Positions 27,686 to 34,915 of a stretch of 64,000 nucleotides of DNA are shown here, piece by piece. Origin of the DNA: Mycolicibacterium canariasense (GTDB lineage: Bacteria; Actinomycetota; Actinomycetes; Mycobacteriales; Mycobacteriaceae). Within the stretch, counting starts at the first letter, position 1. The number at the start of each line of letters is the position of its first letter. The position numbers and the translations under genes were made by a program. Under the pieces are notes generated by a model that worked only from the letters and a program-made list of their open reading frames with translations, had not been told where the DNA came from and made no database searches. Location: NCBI RefSeq assembly GCF_002101555.1, contig NZ_LQOL01000058.1, positions 1-64,000 on the forward strand. The letters are read 5' to 3'.

Positions 27686-27734
27686 TTTCCGGTATGGAAA
27701 CAAGCCTTGACTTTCCGGCCCGGAAAGTCAAGGC
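27686..27734. promoter_or_regulatory. Paired operator: 31-bp palindrome plus a related site
   Basis: Positions 27704-27734 form a perfect inverted repeat, 15 bp each side of one central base. Its core is TTTCCGG-C-CCGGAAA. A second inverted repeat, TTTCC-GGTAT-GGAAA, lies at 27686-27700. Both are in the 81-bp gap between the leftward membrane-regulator operon and the rightward mycothiol-type gene, so one regulator could control both directions. The local winged-helix protein is the first candidate. Confidence 0.65.
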
Positions 27735-27753
27735 CCTCTGGAATGCTTGGGGC

Positions 27754-28521
27754 ATGGACCGTGCAGCGATCATCCGCGCCGAATCCCAACGGCTGGCCGA
27801 GGTGCTGGCCGCCACCGCCCCCGAGGCGACGTGTCCGACTTGCCCGGACTGGAATGCACTGGACCTGCTGTGGCATCTGACCGAGGTGCATTGGTTCTGG
27901 GCGCAGGTACTGGCACGCGGGGCCAGGACCGATGGCGACATCGGCGCCGTCGAGGCGGCCAAACCGCCGCGGCCCACCGATGTCGGCGAGCTGCTGGCGC
28001 TGCGGGAGGACAGCACCGAGGCGCTGTTGGCGGAGCTGGGGCGCCTCGACGACGCCGAACCGCGGTGGTCGTGGTGCAAGCCCGATCAGACCGTCGGTTT
28101 CACCCGTCGGATGCAGACCTACGAGGCCACCATGCACCGCGTCGACGCCGAACTGACCGCGGGTGTGCCGGTCGGGCCCATCGCCGCGGACGTCGCGGCC
28201 GGAGCCCTCGACCATGCCGTCGACGTGATGTGGGGTTGGCTGCCCGACGGCGTGCACTACGAACCGTCGGCCGTCGCGGAGTTCGTCGCCTCCGACGCCG
28301 ACGCACGCTGGCTGGTGGAAGTCGGGCGGTGGAGCGCGCCGTCGGGCCGCGGCGCGCCGCGGGCGGTGCGGGCATCGGGCGGGCGGCCGGCGGTGACGGT
28401 CACCGCGCCCGTACTGGACCTCGCGTTGTGGGCATGGACGCGCGGCGGGTCGGTGGCGGTGACGGGGGAGCCGTCAGCCGAGGCGGCGTTGCGCGACGTC
28501 GTCGCCGCAGGCATGCCGTAG
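27754..28521 (+). CDS. Maleylpyruvate isomerase-family mycothiol-dependent enzyme
   Basis: The 255-residue protein has the DinB-like four-helix N-terminal domain of the MDMPI family: WNALDLLWHLTEVHWFW with the metal-ligand type histidine in the second helix, and YEATMHRVDAEL with the third. A C-terminal mixed domain follows (VTVTAPVLDLALWAW). Such proteins use mycothiol, the actinobacterial thiol, for isomerisation, detoxification or thiol transfer; the actual reaction is unknown. The ATG at 27754 is chosen because the upstream frame crosses the palindromic gap. Its 3' end overlaps the bioQ 3' end by 48 bp. Confidence 0.78.
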   Translation: MDRAAIIRAESQRLAEVLAATAPEATCPTCPDWNALDLLWHLTEVHWFWAQVLARGARTDGDIGAVEAAKPPRPTDVGELLALREDSTEALLAELGRLDDAEPRWSWCKPDQTVGFTRRMQTYEATMHRVDAELTAGVPVGPIAADVAAGALDHAVDVMWGWLPDGVHYEPSAVAEFVASDADARWLVEVGRWSAPSGRGAPRAVRASGGRPAVTVTAPVLDLALWAWTRGGSVAVTGEPSAEAALRDVVAAGMP

Positions 28522-29100
28522 CACCGAATCACCTTGTGCGGCAAGGCCTTCGATGACGACGGTGAGGCCGAACGCGAACCGGCGGGACGGCTCGGCGGTC
28601 AGCACGGACTGGCCGTCGGGCAGGGTGGCGCCCGCGGCGTCCCACTGCAGCCGGGATTGCTCGTCGACGGCGAATCCGAGCACGTAGTAGATCACGGTGC
28701 GGGCCGCCAGTTCGGTGTCGGCGCCGGCGACGCCCGCGGCATCGGCGGCCGCGGACAGCCGGGCCACGATCTCGGTCATCGCGGCCGATTGCCCGGCGGC
28801 GAAGCTCGCCGACACCAGTTCGGCACCGTCGGTGTGCGAGAGCAGCGCGTCGCGCAGCCGGTGGCATTCGCCGGTGATCTGCTCGCGCCAGCCGGTCGCG
28901 GTGGACCGGCCCAGCGCGGGTTCCAGGATCCGATCGGCCACGGCGCCCAGGAGTTCCTGTTTGTTGGCGAAGTGCCAGTACAGGGCGCCCGGGCTGACGG
29001 TGAGTTCACGCGCCAGCCGGCGCATGGTGAGGTCGGCCATCCCGAAGTTGTCCAGGATGGCCGTCGCGGCATCGACTACGTCACGTTTGTGCAGCTGCAC
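28474..29100 (-). CDS. bioQ: TetR-family biotin repressor
   Basis: The 208-residue regulator has a TetR DNA-binding domain in the first 50 residues (LTMRRLARELTVSPGALYWHFANK) and an all-helical ligand domain. It is divergent from bioB, and the shared gap and the bioF upstream region carry the same 13-bp inverted repeat, which is the setting described for mycobacterial BioQ. The GTG start lies 6 nt after a TAGAGT -10, so the mRNA is probably leaderless and the operator sits just upstream of the -10, allowing autorepression. Confidence 0.9.
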   Translation of the reverse strand: MQLHKRDVVDAATAILDNFGMADLTMRRLARELTVSPGALYWHFANKQELLGAVADRILEPALGRSTATGWREQITGECHRLRDALLSHTDGAELVSASFAAGQSAAMTEIVARLSAAADAAGVAGADTELAARTVIYYVLGFAVDEQSRLQWDAAGATLPDGQSVLTAEPSRRFAFGLTVVIEGLAAQGDSVLRHACGDDVAQRRLG

Positions 29101-29105
29101 ACCGT

Positions 29106-29111
29106 TACTCT
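29106..29111 (-). promoter_or_regulatory. Candidate bioQ -10
   Basis: TAGAGT on the minus strand lies 6 nt before the bioQ GTG at 29100. The BioQ box begins 4 bp upstream of it. On the plus strand the same bases read as ACTCTA and overlap TAACCT (29111-29116), a possible bioB -10. Confidence 0.45.
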
Positions 29112-29115
29112 AACC

Positions 29116-29128
29116 TGAACGGTGTTCA
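29116..29128. promoter_or_regulatory. BioQ operator between bioQ and bioB
   Basis: TGAACGGTGTTCA is the exact reverse complement of the box before bioF, and identity extends one base further on each side (15 bp in all). It sits between the divergent starts, 15 bp from the bioQ GTG and 40 bp from the bioB GTG. Confidence 0.9.
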
Positions 29129-29168
29129 AGTCAGGTAGGGGTTGTCGGACTGTTAGGGAGATGTACCG

Positions 29169-30164
29169 GTGAGCGACATTCTGGTTCAGGCGCGTGAGCA
29201 GGTACTCGAACGCGGTGTCGGGCTCGATCAGGACCAGACCCTGCAGGTGCTGCAGCTGCCCGACGACCAGCTCGACGAGCTGCTTGCGCTCGCCCACGAG
29301 GTCCGGATGAAGTGGTGCGGACCCGAGGTCGAGGTCGAGGGCATCATCAGCCTCAAGACCGGCGGCTGCCCCGAGGACTGCCACTTCTGTTCGCAGTCCG
29401 GCCTTTTCGCCTCGCCGGTGCGCAGTGCGTGGCTGGACATCCCGAGCCTGGTCGAGGCGGCCAAGCAGACCGCGAAGACCGGCGCCACCGAATTCTGCAT
29501 CGTCGCCGCGGTGCGCGGGCCGGACGAGCGGCTGCTGGCCCAGGTGGCCGCGGGTATCGAGGCCATCCGCAACGAGGTCGACATCCAGATCGCCTGCTCG
29601 TTGGGCATGCTCACCCAGGAGCAGGTGGACCGCCTCAAGGACATGGGCGTGCACCGCTACAACCACAACCTGGAGACCGCCCAGTCGTTCTTCCCGAACG
29701 TCGTCACCACGCACTCTTGGGAGGAGCGCTGGGGGACGCTGGAGATGGTGCGCGAGGCCGGCATGGAGGTCTGCTGCGGCGGCATCCTCGGCATGGGTGA
29801 GACGCTGGAGCAGCGCGCCGAGTTCGCCGCCAACCTGGCCGAGCTGAACCCGCACGAGGTCCCGCTGAACTTCCTCAACCCGCGTCCGGGCACCCCGTTC
29901 GGTGACCTCGAGGTGCTGCCCGCCGCCGACGCGCTGCGTGCGGTCGCCGCCTTCCGGCTGGCCTTGCCGCGCACCATGCTGCGGTTCGCCGGCGGCCGCG
30001 AGATCACCCTCGGCGACCTCGGCGCCAAGCAAGGCATTCTCGGTGGGATCAACGCCGTCATCGTCGGCAATTACCTGACCACGCTGGGCCGGCCGGCCGA
30101 GTCCGACCTGGAACTGCTCGACGATCTGCAGATGCCGATCAAGGCCCTCAACGCCACCCTGTAG
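29169..30164 (+). CDS. bioB: Biotin synthase
   Basis: Radical SAM enzyme that inserts sulfur into dethiobiotin. The 331 residues include the radical SAM cluster motif CPEDCHFC with C67, C71 and C74, followed by the TIM barrel with TGATEFCIVAAVRGP, IACSLGML, YNHNLET and GGILGMGET. GTG start with GGGAG upstream. It is divergent from bioQ and is followed 12 bp later by the small bsaP gene. Corresponds to Rv1589. Confidence 0.97.
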   Translation: MSDILVQAREQVLERGVGLDQDQTLQVLQLPDDQLDELLALAHEVRMKWCGPEVEVEGIISLKTGGCPEDCHFCSQSGLFASPVRSAWLDIPSLVEAAKQTAKTGATEFCIVAAVRGPDERLLAQVAAGIEAIRNEVDIQIACSLGMLTQEQVDRLKDMGVHRYNHNLETAQSFFPNVVTTHSWEERWGTLEMVREAGMEVCCGGILGMGETLEQRAEFAANLAELNPHEVPLNFLNPRPGTPFGDLEVLPAADALRAVAAFRLALPRTMLRFAGGREITLGDLGAKQGILGGINAVIVGNYLTTLGRPAESDLELLDDLQMPIKALNATL

Positions 30165-30176
30165 AAACGGGTGGTG

Positions 30177-30413
30177 ATGACAGACGAAGTTCCGGTGTTG
30201 CCCGCTCCCGTCGGGGCCGGGGTCTACAACGTCTACACCGGGGGTCCGGCCGGCAGCACCGTCCCGACCGCCGCCCAGCTCGGCCTGGAACCGCCCCGAT
30301 TCTGCGCCGACTGTGGCCGCCGGATGATCGTGCAGGTCCGCCCCGACGGTTGGTGGGCCAAATGCTCGCGCCACGGGCAGGTCGATTCCAAGGATCTGGA
30401 CACCCGGCGATGA
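30177..30413 (+). CDS. bsaP: Biotin synthase auxiliary protein (Rv1590-like)
   Basis: A 78-residue soluble protein with CADC (C43, C46) and, 17 residues on, C63 and H66 in KCSRHG. This is a ligand set fit for an iron-sulfur or zinc centre. Mycobacterial biotin synthases have been reported to need this small partner, consistent with its place directly behind bioB. ATG at 30177 is preferred, but two GTG codons just before it are also in frame. It overlaps the next gene by ATGA. Confidence 0.82.
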   Translation: MTDEVPVLPAPVGAGVYNVYTGGPAGSTVPTAAQLGLEPPRFCADCGRRMIVQVRPDGWWAKCSRHGQVDSKDLDTRR

Positions 30414-31033
30414 CCGTGCTGGACGCGGATATCGTTGCCGCCCCCAAGGTGTCGCGAGTCTCCGCCGCGGTGCGCGTGTTCGCCGGTGTGGCGTGCAGCG
30501 GTGTGCTGATCGGTGCGTTGTGGGCCTGGCTGGCACCGCCGATCCACGGCGTGATCGCGCTGACCAAGAGCGGCAACAGGACCACGGCCTACCTGGGTAA
30601 CGAGTCCGACAACTTCTTCCTCGGCGAGTTCCTTTTGTTGGGGATGCTCTCCGGCCTGGCGGTGGTGGCTGCGGTGCTGGTGTGGCAGTGGCGTGCGCAC
30701 CGGGGGCCCGTGCTGCTGGCCGCGCTGACCGCAGGTGCCGCCGGTGCCGCGGGTGCCGCCGTCGGCATCGGTGCGGTGCTGGTGCGCTGGCGCTACGGCG
30801 TCGTCGACATCGGCGCGGCGCCGGTCACCCCGGAACACCGGATCCACTACGTGACCGAGGCACCCGCGGTGTTCTTCGGCCACGGCGCGTTCCAGATCGC
30901 CGCGACCATCGTGCTACCCGCGGCCGTGGCCGCACTGGTCTACACGTTCACCGCGCTGTCCACCCCACGCGACGACCTCGGTGCCTGGCCGCCGGTGGAA
31001 TATCCCGGCGGGCCGCAGATACCGCAAACGTAG
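30410..31033 (+). CDS. DUF2567-type membrane protein (Rv1591-like)
   Basis: The 207-residue protein has about four transmembrane helices: VFAGVACSGVLIGALWAWL, FLLLGMLSGLAVVAAVLVW, the alanine/glycine-rich third helix, and FQIAATIVLPAAVAALVYTF. A short proline-rich tail follows. The ATG overlaps the bsaP stop, so it belongs to the bioB operon. Homologues keep this position in mycobacteria. A transport or membrane-assembly role with biotin would be a guess. Confidence 0.75.
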   Translation: MTVLDADIVAAPKVSRVSAAVRVFAGVACSGVLIGALWAWLAPPIHGVIALTKSGNRTTAYLGNESDNFFLGEFLLLGMLSGLAVVAAVLVWQWRAHRGPVLLAALTAGAAGAAGAAVGIGAVLVRWRYGVVDIGAAPVTPEHRIHYVTEAPAVFFGHGAFQIAATIVLPAAVAALVYTFTALSTPRDDLGAWPPVEYPGGPQIPQT

Positions 31034-31130
31034 CCCCCACAAAGCGCGCCTCCGCAGATACATTCGACAGGCTCACAGCTGAATCTCAGCAAATTGCAGC
31101 CACGAAAACATCTGAGTGAGGGTTTTGGTC

Positions 31131-32069
31131 ATGCGCATCGTGTCGTTCGGTTTCCAGACGTGGGGAGTCAAGACGCTCCAGGCGTTGGTCGATCTCGGGC
31201 ACGAGGTTGCCCTCGCTGTCACCCATCCGGGCAGCGACGACGCCTACAAGGGCATCTTCTCCGATTCGGTCGAGGAGCTGGCCGCCGGACTCGGCATCCC
31301 GGTGCACCTCACCGAACGGGTCGACAACGAGACCATCGACCTGGTCAAGCGGGCCGAGCCCGATGTGATCGTGGTCAACAGCTGGTACACCTGGATGCCG
31401 CCGGAACTGTACGAACTGCCGCCACACGGGACGCTCAACCTGCACGACTCCCTGCTGCCGAAGGGCACCGGTTTCTCGCCGGTGCTGTGGGCCCTGATCA
31501 GCGGTGAGTCACAGATCGGGCTCACGATCCACCGGATGGACAAGGACCTCGACACCGGGGACATCCTGGTGCAGCACGCCCTGCCGATCGGCCCCACCGA
31601 TACCGGCACCGAACTCGTCGAACGCGGTATCGCGTTGATCCCCGGCGCATTGAAAGAAGCGCTGACCGCACTGGAATCCGGCACCCCGCAATGGCGGCCA
31701 CAGAACAAGGCCGAGCGCACCTACTTCCACAAGCGCTCCGAACGCGACAGCCTGGTGGACTGGAACTGGCCGGCCGAGGCGCTCGAGCGGCTGGTGCGCG
31801 CGCTGTCGGAGCCCTACCCCCGCCCGTTCGCGTTCTACCGCGGTGAGCGGATCGAGATCCTGGAAGCCAAGGTGTCCCAGATCCGCTACGGCGGAACGCC
31901 GGGCCGGGTGATCGTGCAGGAGGACGGCGGCGCCGTGGTGTGCGGCCCCGAGGCATACCTGGGCGGCAACCGCGGGTTGGTGATCACCAAGGTGCGCTCC
32001 GCCGACGGTGCCGAGCACAGCGGAGACAAGTTCTTCCGGCGCGGCGGTTATCTCACCAGCCAGGCGTGA
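31131..32069 (+). CDS. Formyltransferase, methionyl-tRNA formyltransferase-like (probably sugar N-formylation)
   Basis: The 312-residue protein has the formyltransferase fold with the catalytic triad pattern: N103 and H105 in NLHDSLLP, and the aspartate of DTGDI near residue 141. A C-terminal OB-like domain follows. It uses 10-formyl-tetrahydrofolate. It is not the housekeeping fmt: it pairs with a TupA-like ATP-grasp gene 4 bp downstream and sits in an accessory stretch, so formylation of an amino-sugar or other small molecule is likelier. ATG at 31131 is chosen over a GTG 15 bp upstream. Confidence 0.75.
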   Translation: MRIVSFGFQTWGVKTLQALVDLGHEVALAVTHPGSDDAYKGIFSDSVEELAAGLGIPVHLTERVDNETIDLVKRAEPDVIVVNSWYTWMPPELYELPPHGTLNLHDSLLPKGTGFSPVLWALISGESQIGLTIHRMDKDLDTGDILVQHALPIGPTDTGTELVERGIALIPGALKEALTALESGTPQWRPQNKAERTYFHKRSERDSLVDWNWPAEALERLVRALSEPYPRPFAFYRGERIEILEAKVSQIRYGGTPGRVIVQEDGGAVVCGPEAYLGGNRGLVITKVRSADGAEHSGDKFFRRGGYLTSQA

Positions 32070-32073
32070 TCTC

Positions 32074-32985
32074 ATGCCGTTGCTGACCTACAAACAGACC
32101 CCGGCGTGGCTGCGATCCCCGCGCCGCCGGATGCTCGCGGCGTTACCGCTGCCGCTGCTGCGCCACGCTCTCTATCTCATGCTGATCCGCAGGCCGGGCA
32201 ACTTCACCGACCCGAAGACCTTCAACGAGAAGGTGAACTGGCGGCTGTTCAACGACCGGCGCGACCGGATCGTCAAGGCCTGCGACAAGATGTGGATGAA
32301 GGAGATGGCGCGTGAGGCCTACCCCGGTGCCGATCTGCGCATCCCGGCCACCTACTGGTCGGGGACCGATCTGCGGGACGCCCCCGAGCTCGGCGAGTTG
32401 CCGCCGTGGGTGCTCAAACCCAACCACAGCAGCGGGCACGCATTGTTCGGCCCGGACCCGCACACCGATCTGGCCGCCCTGCTCGAGCTGACCGAGCACT
32501 GGTTCGACGAGACGCCGCTGGAACTCGGCGAATGGGGCTACAGCCAGGCCCGGCCGCGGCTGCTGCTGGAGGAGAAGATCCTCACCCCGGACGGCCAGGC
32601 GCCCGTCGACTACAAGTTCTTCGTCTTCGAGGGCCGCATCGAGCTGATCCAGGTGAACCGCGGACGGTTCGCCAGCGTGCAGACCGCCACCTTCCTGGAC
32701 GCCGACTGGCGCCGGTTGCCGGTGCGGTGGCGGATCCAGCCCGTCGCCGACGAGCAGCGGCCCGCTGAGCTGGACAAGATGATGCACATCGCCAGCACCC
32801 TCGGGGCTGACTGGGATTTCATCCGCGTCGACCTGTACGCCGTCGACGGTGAGGTGTGGTTCGGCGAGTACACGCCGTACCCGGGCAGCGGCCTGCTGCG
32901 GTACAAGCCGATGAGCTTCGACCGCGAGCAAGGGGCGGTCTGGAACCTCCCGACGCTGGCGCAGGTGCAGCCCGGCCAACCGTGA
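32074..32985 (+). CDS. TupA-like ATP-grasp family protein
   Basis: The 303-residue protein resembles the TupA-like ATP-grasp group: FNEKVNWRL near the N-terminus, WVLKPNHSSGH as the nucleotide-binding loop, DYKFFVFEGRIELIQVNRGRF in the centre, and FIRVDLYAVDG with GEYTPYPGSG near the end, where the acidic residues bind magnesium. Such proteins join carboxylates to amines or are found in polysaccharide and teichuronopeptide clusters. Only 4 bp separate it from the formyltransferase, so both probably modify the same glycan or peptide. Confidence 0.78.
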   Translation: MPLLTYKQTPAWLRSPRRRMLAALPLPLLRHALYLMLIRRPGNFTDPKTFNEKVNWRLFNDRRDRIVKACDKMWMKEMAREAYPGADLRIPATYWSGTDLRDAPELGELPPWVLKPNHSSGHALFGPDPHTDLAALLELTEHWFDETPLELGEWGYSQARPRLLLEEKILTPDGQAPVDYKFFVFEGRIELIQVNRGRFASVQTATFLDADWRRLPVRWRIQPVADEQRPAELDKMMHIASTLGADWDFIRVDLYAVDGEVWFGEYTPYPGSGLLRYKPMSFDREQGAVWNLPTLAQVQPGQP

Positions 32986-33007
32986 CCGGGCTGCCCCCAG
33001 GCAGACG

Positions 33008-34774
33008 CTAGGCCGTCGACCCGCCCGGGCTGCCGTTACCGCCGCCCGGGCTGCCGTTACCGCCGCCCGGGCTGCCGCCCTGGCCGCCGCTGCCGTCGGC
33101 GGAACCGCCGTTGCCGCCGCGCCCGCCCGGCCCACCGAGGTTGCCGTTGCCGCCGCGCCCGCCGGATCCGCCGGCCCCGGTGGCCGAACCGGTGTCGGAG
33201 ATGCCGTTACCGCCGTTGCCCCCGCGTCCGCCCGGGGTGAGGACGCCGCGGCCGTTGCCGCCGGCACCGCCCTGGCCACCGGCCGAGGTGCCGCCGGCCG
33301 ACGTGTGGGTACCCGTGCCACCGTCTCCGCCGCGGCCACCGCCGCCGACGATGCCGCTGGTCCCGCCGCCGCCACCGGTACCGCCGGTGCCGGCGCCGGT
33401 GCCGGACGTGCCCGAACCGCCGGCGCCGCCGCGCCCGCCGTTACCCGCGATGGCATTGTCACCGCCCGCTCCGCCGGTCCCGCCGGAGCCCTGGCCCGCG
33501 CCGGCGTATCCGTTACCGCCGGCGCCGCCCGAGCCGGCAACCCCGATCTCGACGACGCCGCCGCGCCCGCCGGCACCGCCGGTGGCGGTGTCGTCGGCTG
33601 AGTCCGATTCGGGGGTGTAGGCGTCGCCGCCGCGGCCGCCGTTGCCGGGCGCGTACAGCGACTGGGCGCCGTCACCACCGCGCCCGCCGGTGGCGGAGCT
33701 GCCGCCGGCGCCACTGACGCCCTGCGCATCACCACCGGTGCCGCCGCTGCCGCCGGCCCCGAGAGTCCCTGCGGTACCGCCGTTTCCGCCGTTTCCACCG
33801 ACGGCATGCAGACCGGTGGCGTCCGCGCCGTCACCGCCGCGGCCGCCGTTGCCCGCGATCAGGCCACCGGCACCGCCGTTACCGCCATGGCCGGCGTTCT
33901 CCAGGCCCACCGTGTTGTCACCGTTGCCACCGCGACCGCCGTCGCCCAGGAAGCCGCCGCGCCCGCCGTCGCCACCATTCGGATTCAGCCCGGCACCGTC
34001 GCCGCCGCGGCCGCCGTTTCCGATCAACAGGCCGGCCGCCCCGCCGTCACCGCCGCCGGCACCGCCGGCACCGCCGTTGCCGACCAGCCCGCTCGCGCCG
34101 CCGTTGCCGTACAGCCCGCCGCTGCCGCCGTTGCCCAGCAGCAGACCGCCGCGGCCGCCGTTGACGCCCTCGGCGGTCACGTTGTAGCCGTTGCCGATCA
34201 GCAGGCCGGCGTCCGGGTTGGCGGCGGTGCCGTTGCGAACGAACACCGCGACGATCGGGATGTTGCCGCCGATATCGCCCAGCACCCCGGCGATCGCGCC
34301 CGGCAGGTCGGCGAGGCTGACCGTGGTGGCCAGGGTGGCCGCTCCCGCGGGTGCGACACCGGTGGCCGCGCCCAGCGCCGAGCGCCGGGTGCTCAGCGGA
34401 TTACCGGCGTCCGGCGCCGAGAGGGCCGTCCGGCCCAGGGGCGAGCCGGGATCGGCCGCGGGGGCTGCCGGCCCGGCGCCCGTCCCGGCCAACGGGATCA
34501 ACACCAGGGTGGTGTCGTTGCCGACGGGCAGGCTGATCGGCGGGATCGCGCCCGGCTCGGCCGGGTACGCCGAGCTGACGGCCGCCAGCAAGGTGGTCGG
34601 GGTGGCCAGCCGGGCAAGCGAGGCGGCCGGCGCCGGGATCGACTGCGCGGCGCGTGGGGCGGGTGCCGACTCGGCTTGTTGGACGGCGATCGCCGCGGTG
34701 CCGGCCAGGACCATCGCCCCGGCCGCGGCGGTTGCGGCCGTCTTCGCGGTGATTCCCGTCAGTCTGCCTGTCAT
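33008..34774 (-). CDS. PGRS-like glycine-rich secreted protein without a PE domain
   Basis: The 588-residue protein begins with a signal peptide-like segment (basic start, then alanine-rich hydrophobic core, residues 1-37). An Ala/Pro-rich linker runs to about residue 190, then roughly 390 residues of GG-x-GG and GNGG repeats with scattered aspartate, as in PE_PGRS proteins. No PE domain is present. The C-terminus ends in three short GSPGG units. AGGGAG precedes the ATG at 34774; the longer frame upstream lacks such a site. It is probably secreted or wall-associated, with the repeats likely to bind calcium; function unknown. Confidence 0.78.
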   Translation of the reverse strand: MTGRLTGITAKTAATAAAGAMVLAGTAAIAVQQAESAPAPRAAQSIPAPAASLARLATPTTLLAAVSSAYPAEPGAIPPISLPVGNDTTLVLIPLAGTGAGPAAPAADPGSPLGRTALSAPDAGNPLSTRRSALGAATGVAPAGAATLATTVSLADLPGAIAGVLGDIGGNIPIVAVFVRNGTAANPDAGLLIGNGYNVTAEGVNGGRGGLLLGNGGSGGLYGNGGASGLVGNGGAGGAGGGDGGAAGLLIGNGGRGGDGAGLNPNGGDGGRGGFLGDGGRGGNGDNTVGLENAGHGGNGGAGGLIAGNGGRGGDGADATGLHAVGGNGGNGGTAGTLGAGGSGGTGGDAQGVSGAGGSSATGGRGGDGAQSLYAPGNGGRGGDAYTPESDSADDTATGGAGGRGGVVEIGVAGSGGAGGNGYAGAGQGSGGTGGAGGDNAIAGNGGRGGAGGSGTSGTGAGTGGTGGGGGTSGIVGGGGRGGDGGTGTHTSAGGTSAGGQGGAGGNGRGVLTPGGRGGNGGNGISDTGSATGAGGSGGRGGNGNLGGPGGRGGNGGSADGSGGQGGSPGGGNGSPGGGNGSPGGSTA

Positions 34775-34896
34775 CGGTTGACTCCCTGTTTGCTCGACCA
34801 CTGCCGTCCGGCGGATGCCTTCGACATAGTGCCGGTCGCACAGCAATTTCGCAGGTGTTTCGCAACAGGTTGCTGAGAGGGATTCACAGCTCGAGT

Positions 34897-34911
34897 CGGC
34901 GCCGGGCGCCG
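34897..34911 (-). terminator. GC hairpin after the lipase gene
   Basis: CGGCGCC and GGCGCCG are separated by one base just after the lipase stop at 34916. There is no T-run, so it is only a weak terminator candidate. Confidence 0.3.
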
Positions 34912-34915
34912 GTTG

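Noticed and set aside
33111..34187. Proline-rich frames on the plus strand opposite the PGRS-like gene
   Set aside because: They are the complement of glycine repeats (GGN to CCN) and have no independent start signals.
33008..34774. PE_PGRS family assignment
   Set aside because: No PE-type N-terminal domain with its proline-glutamate motif; the N-terminus is a signal peptide and Ala/Pro linker.
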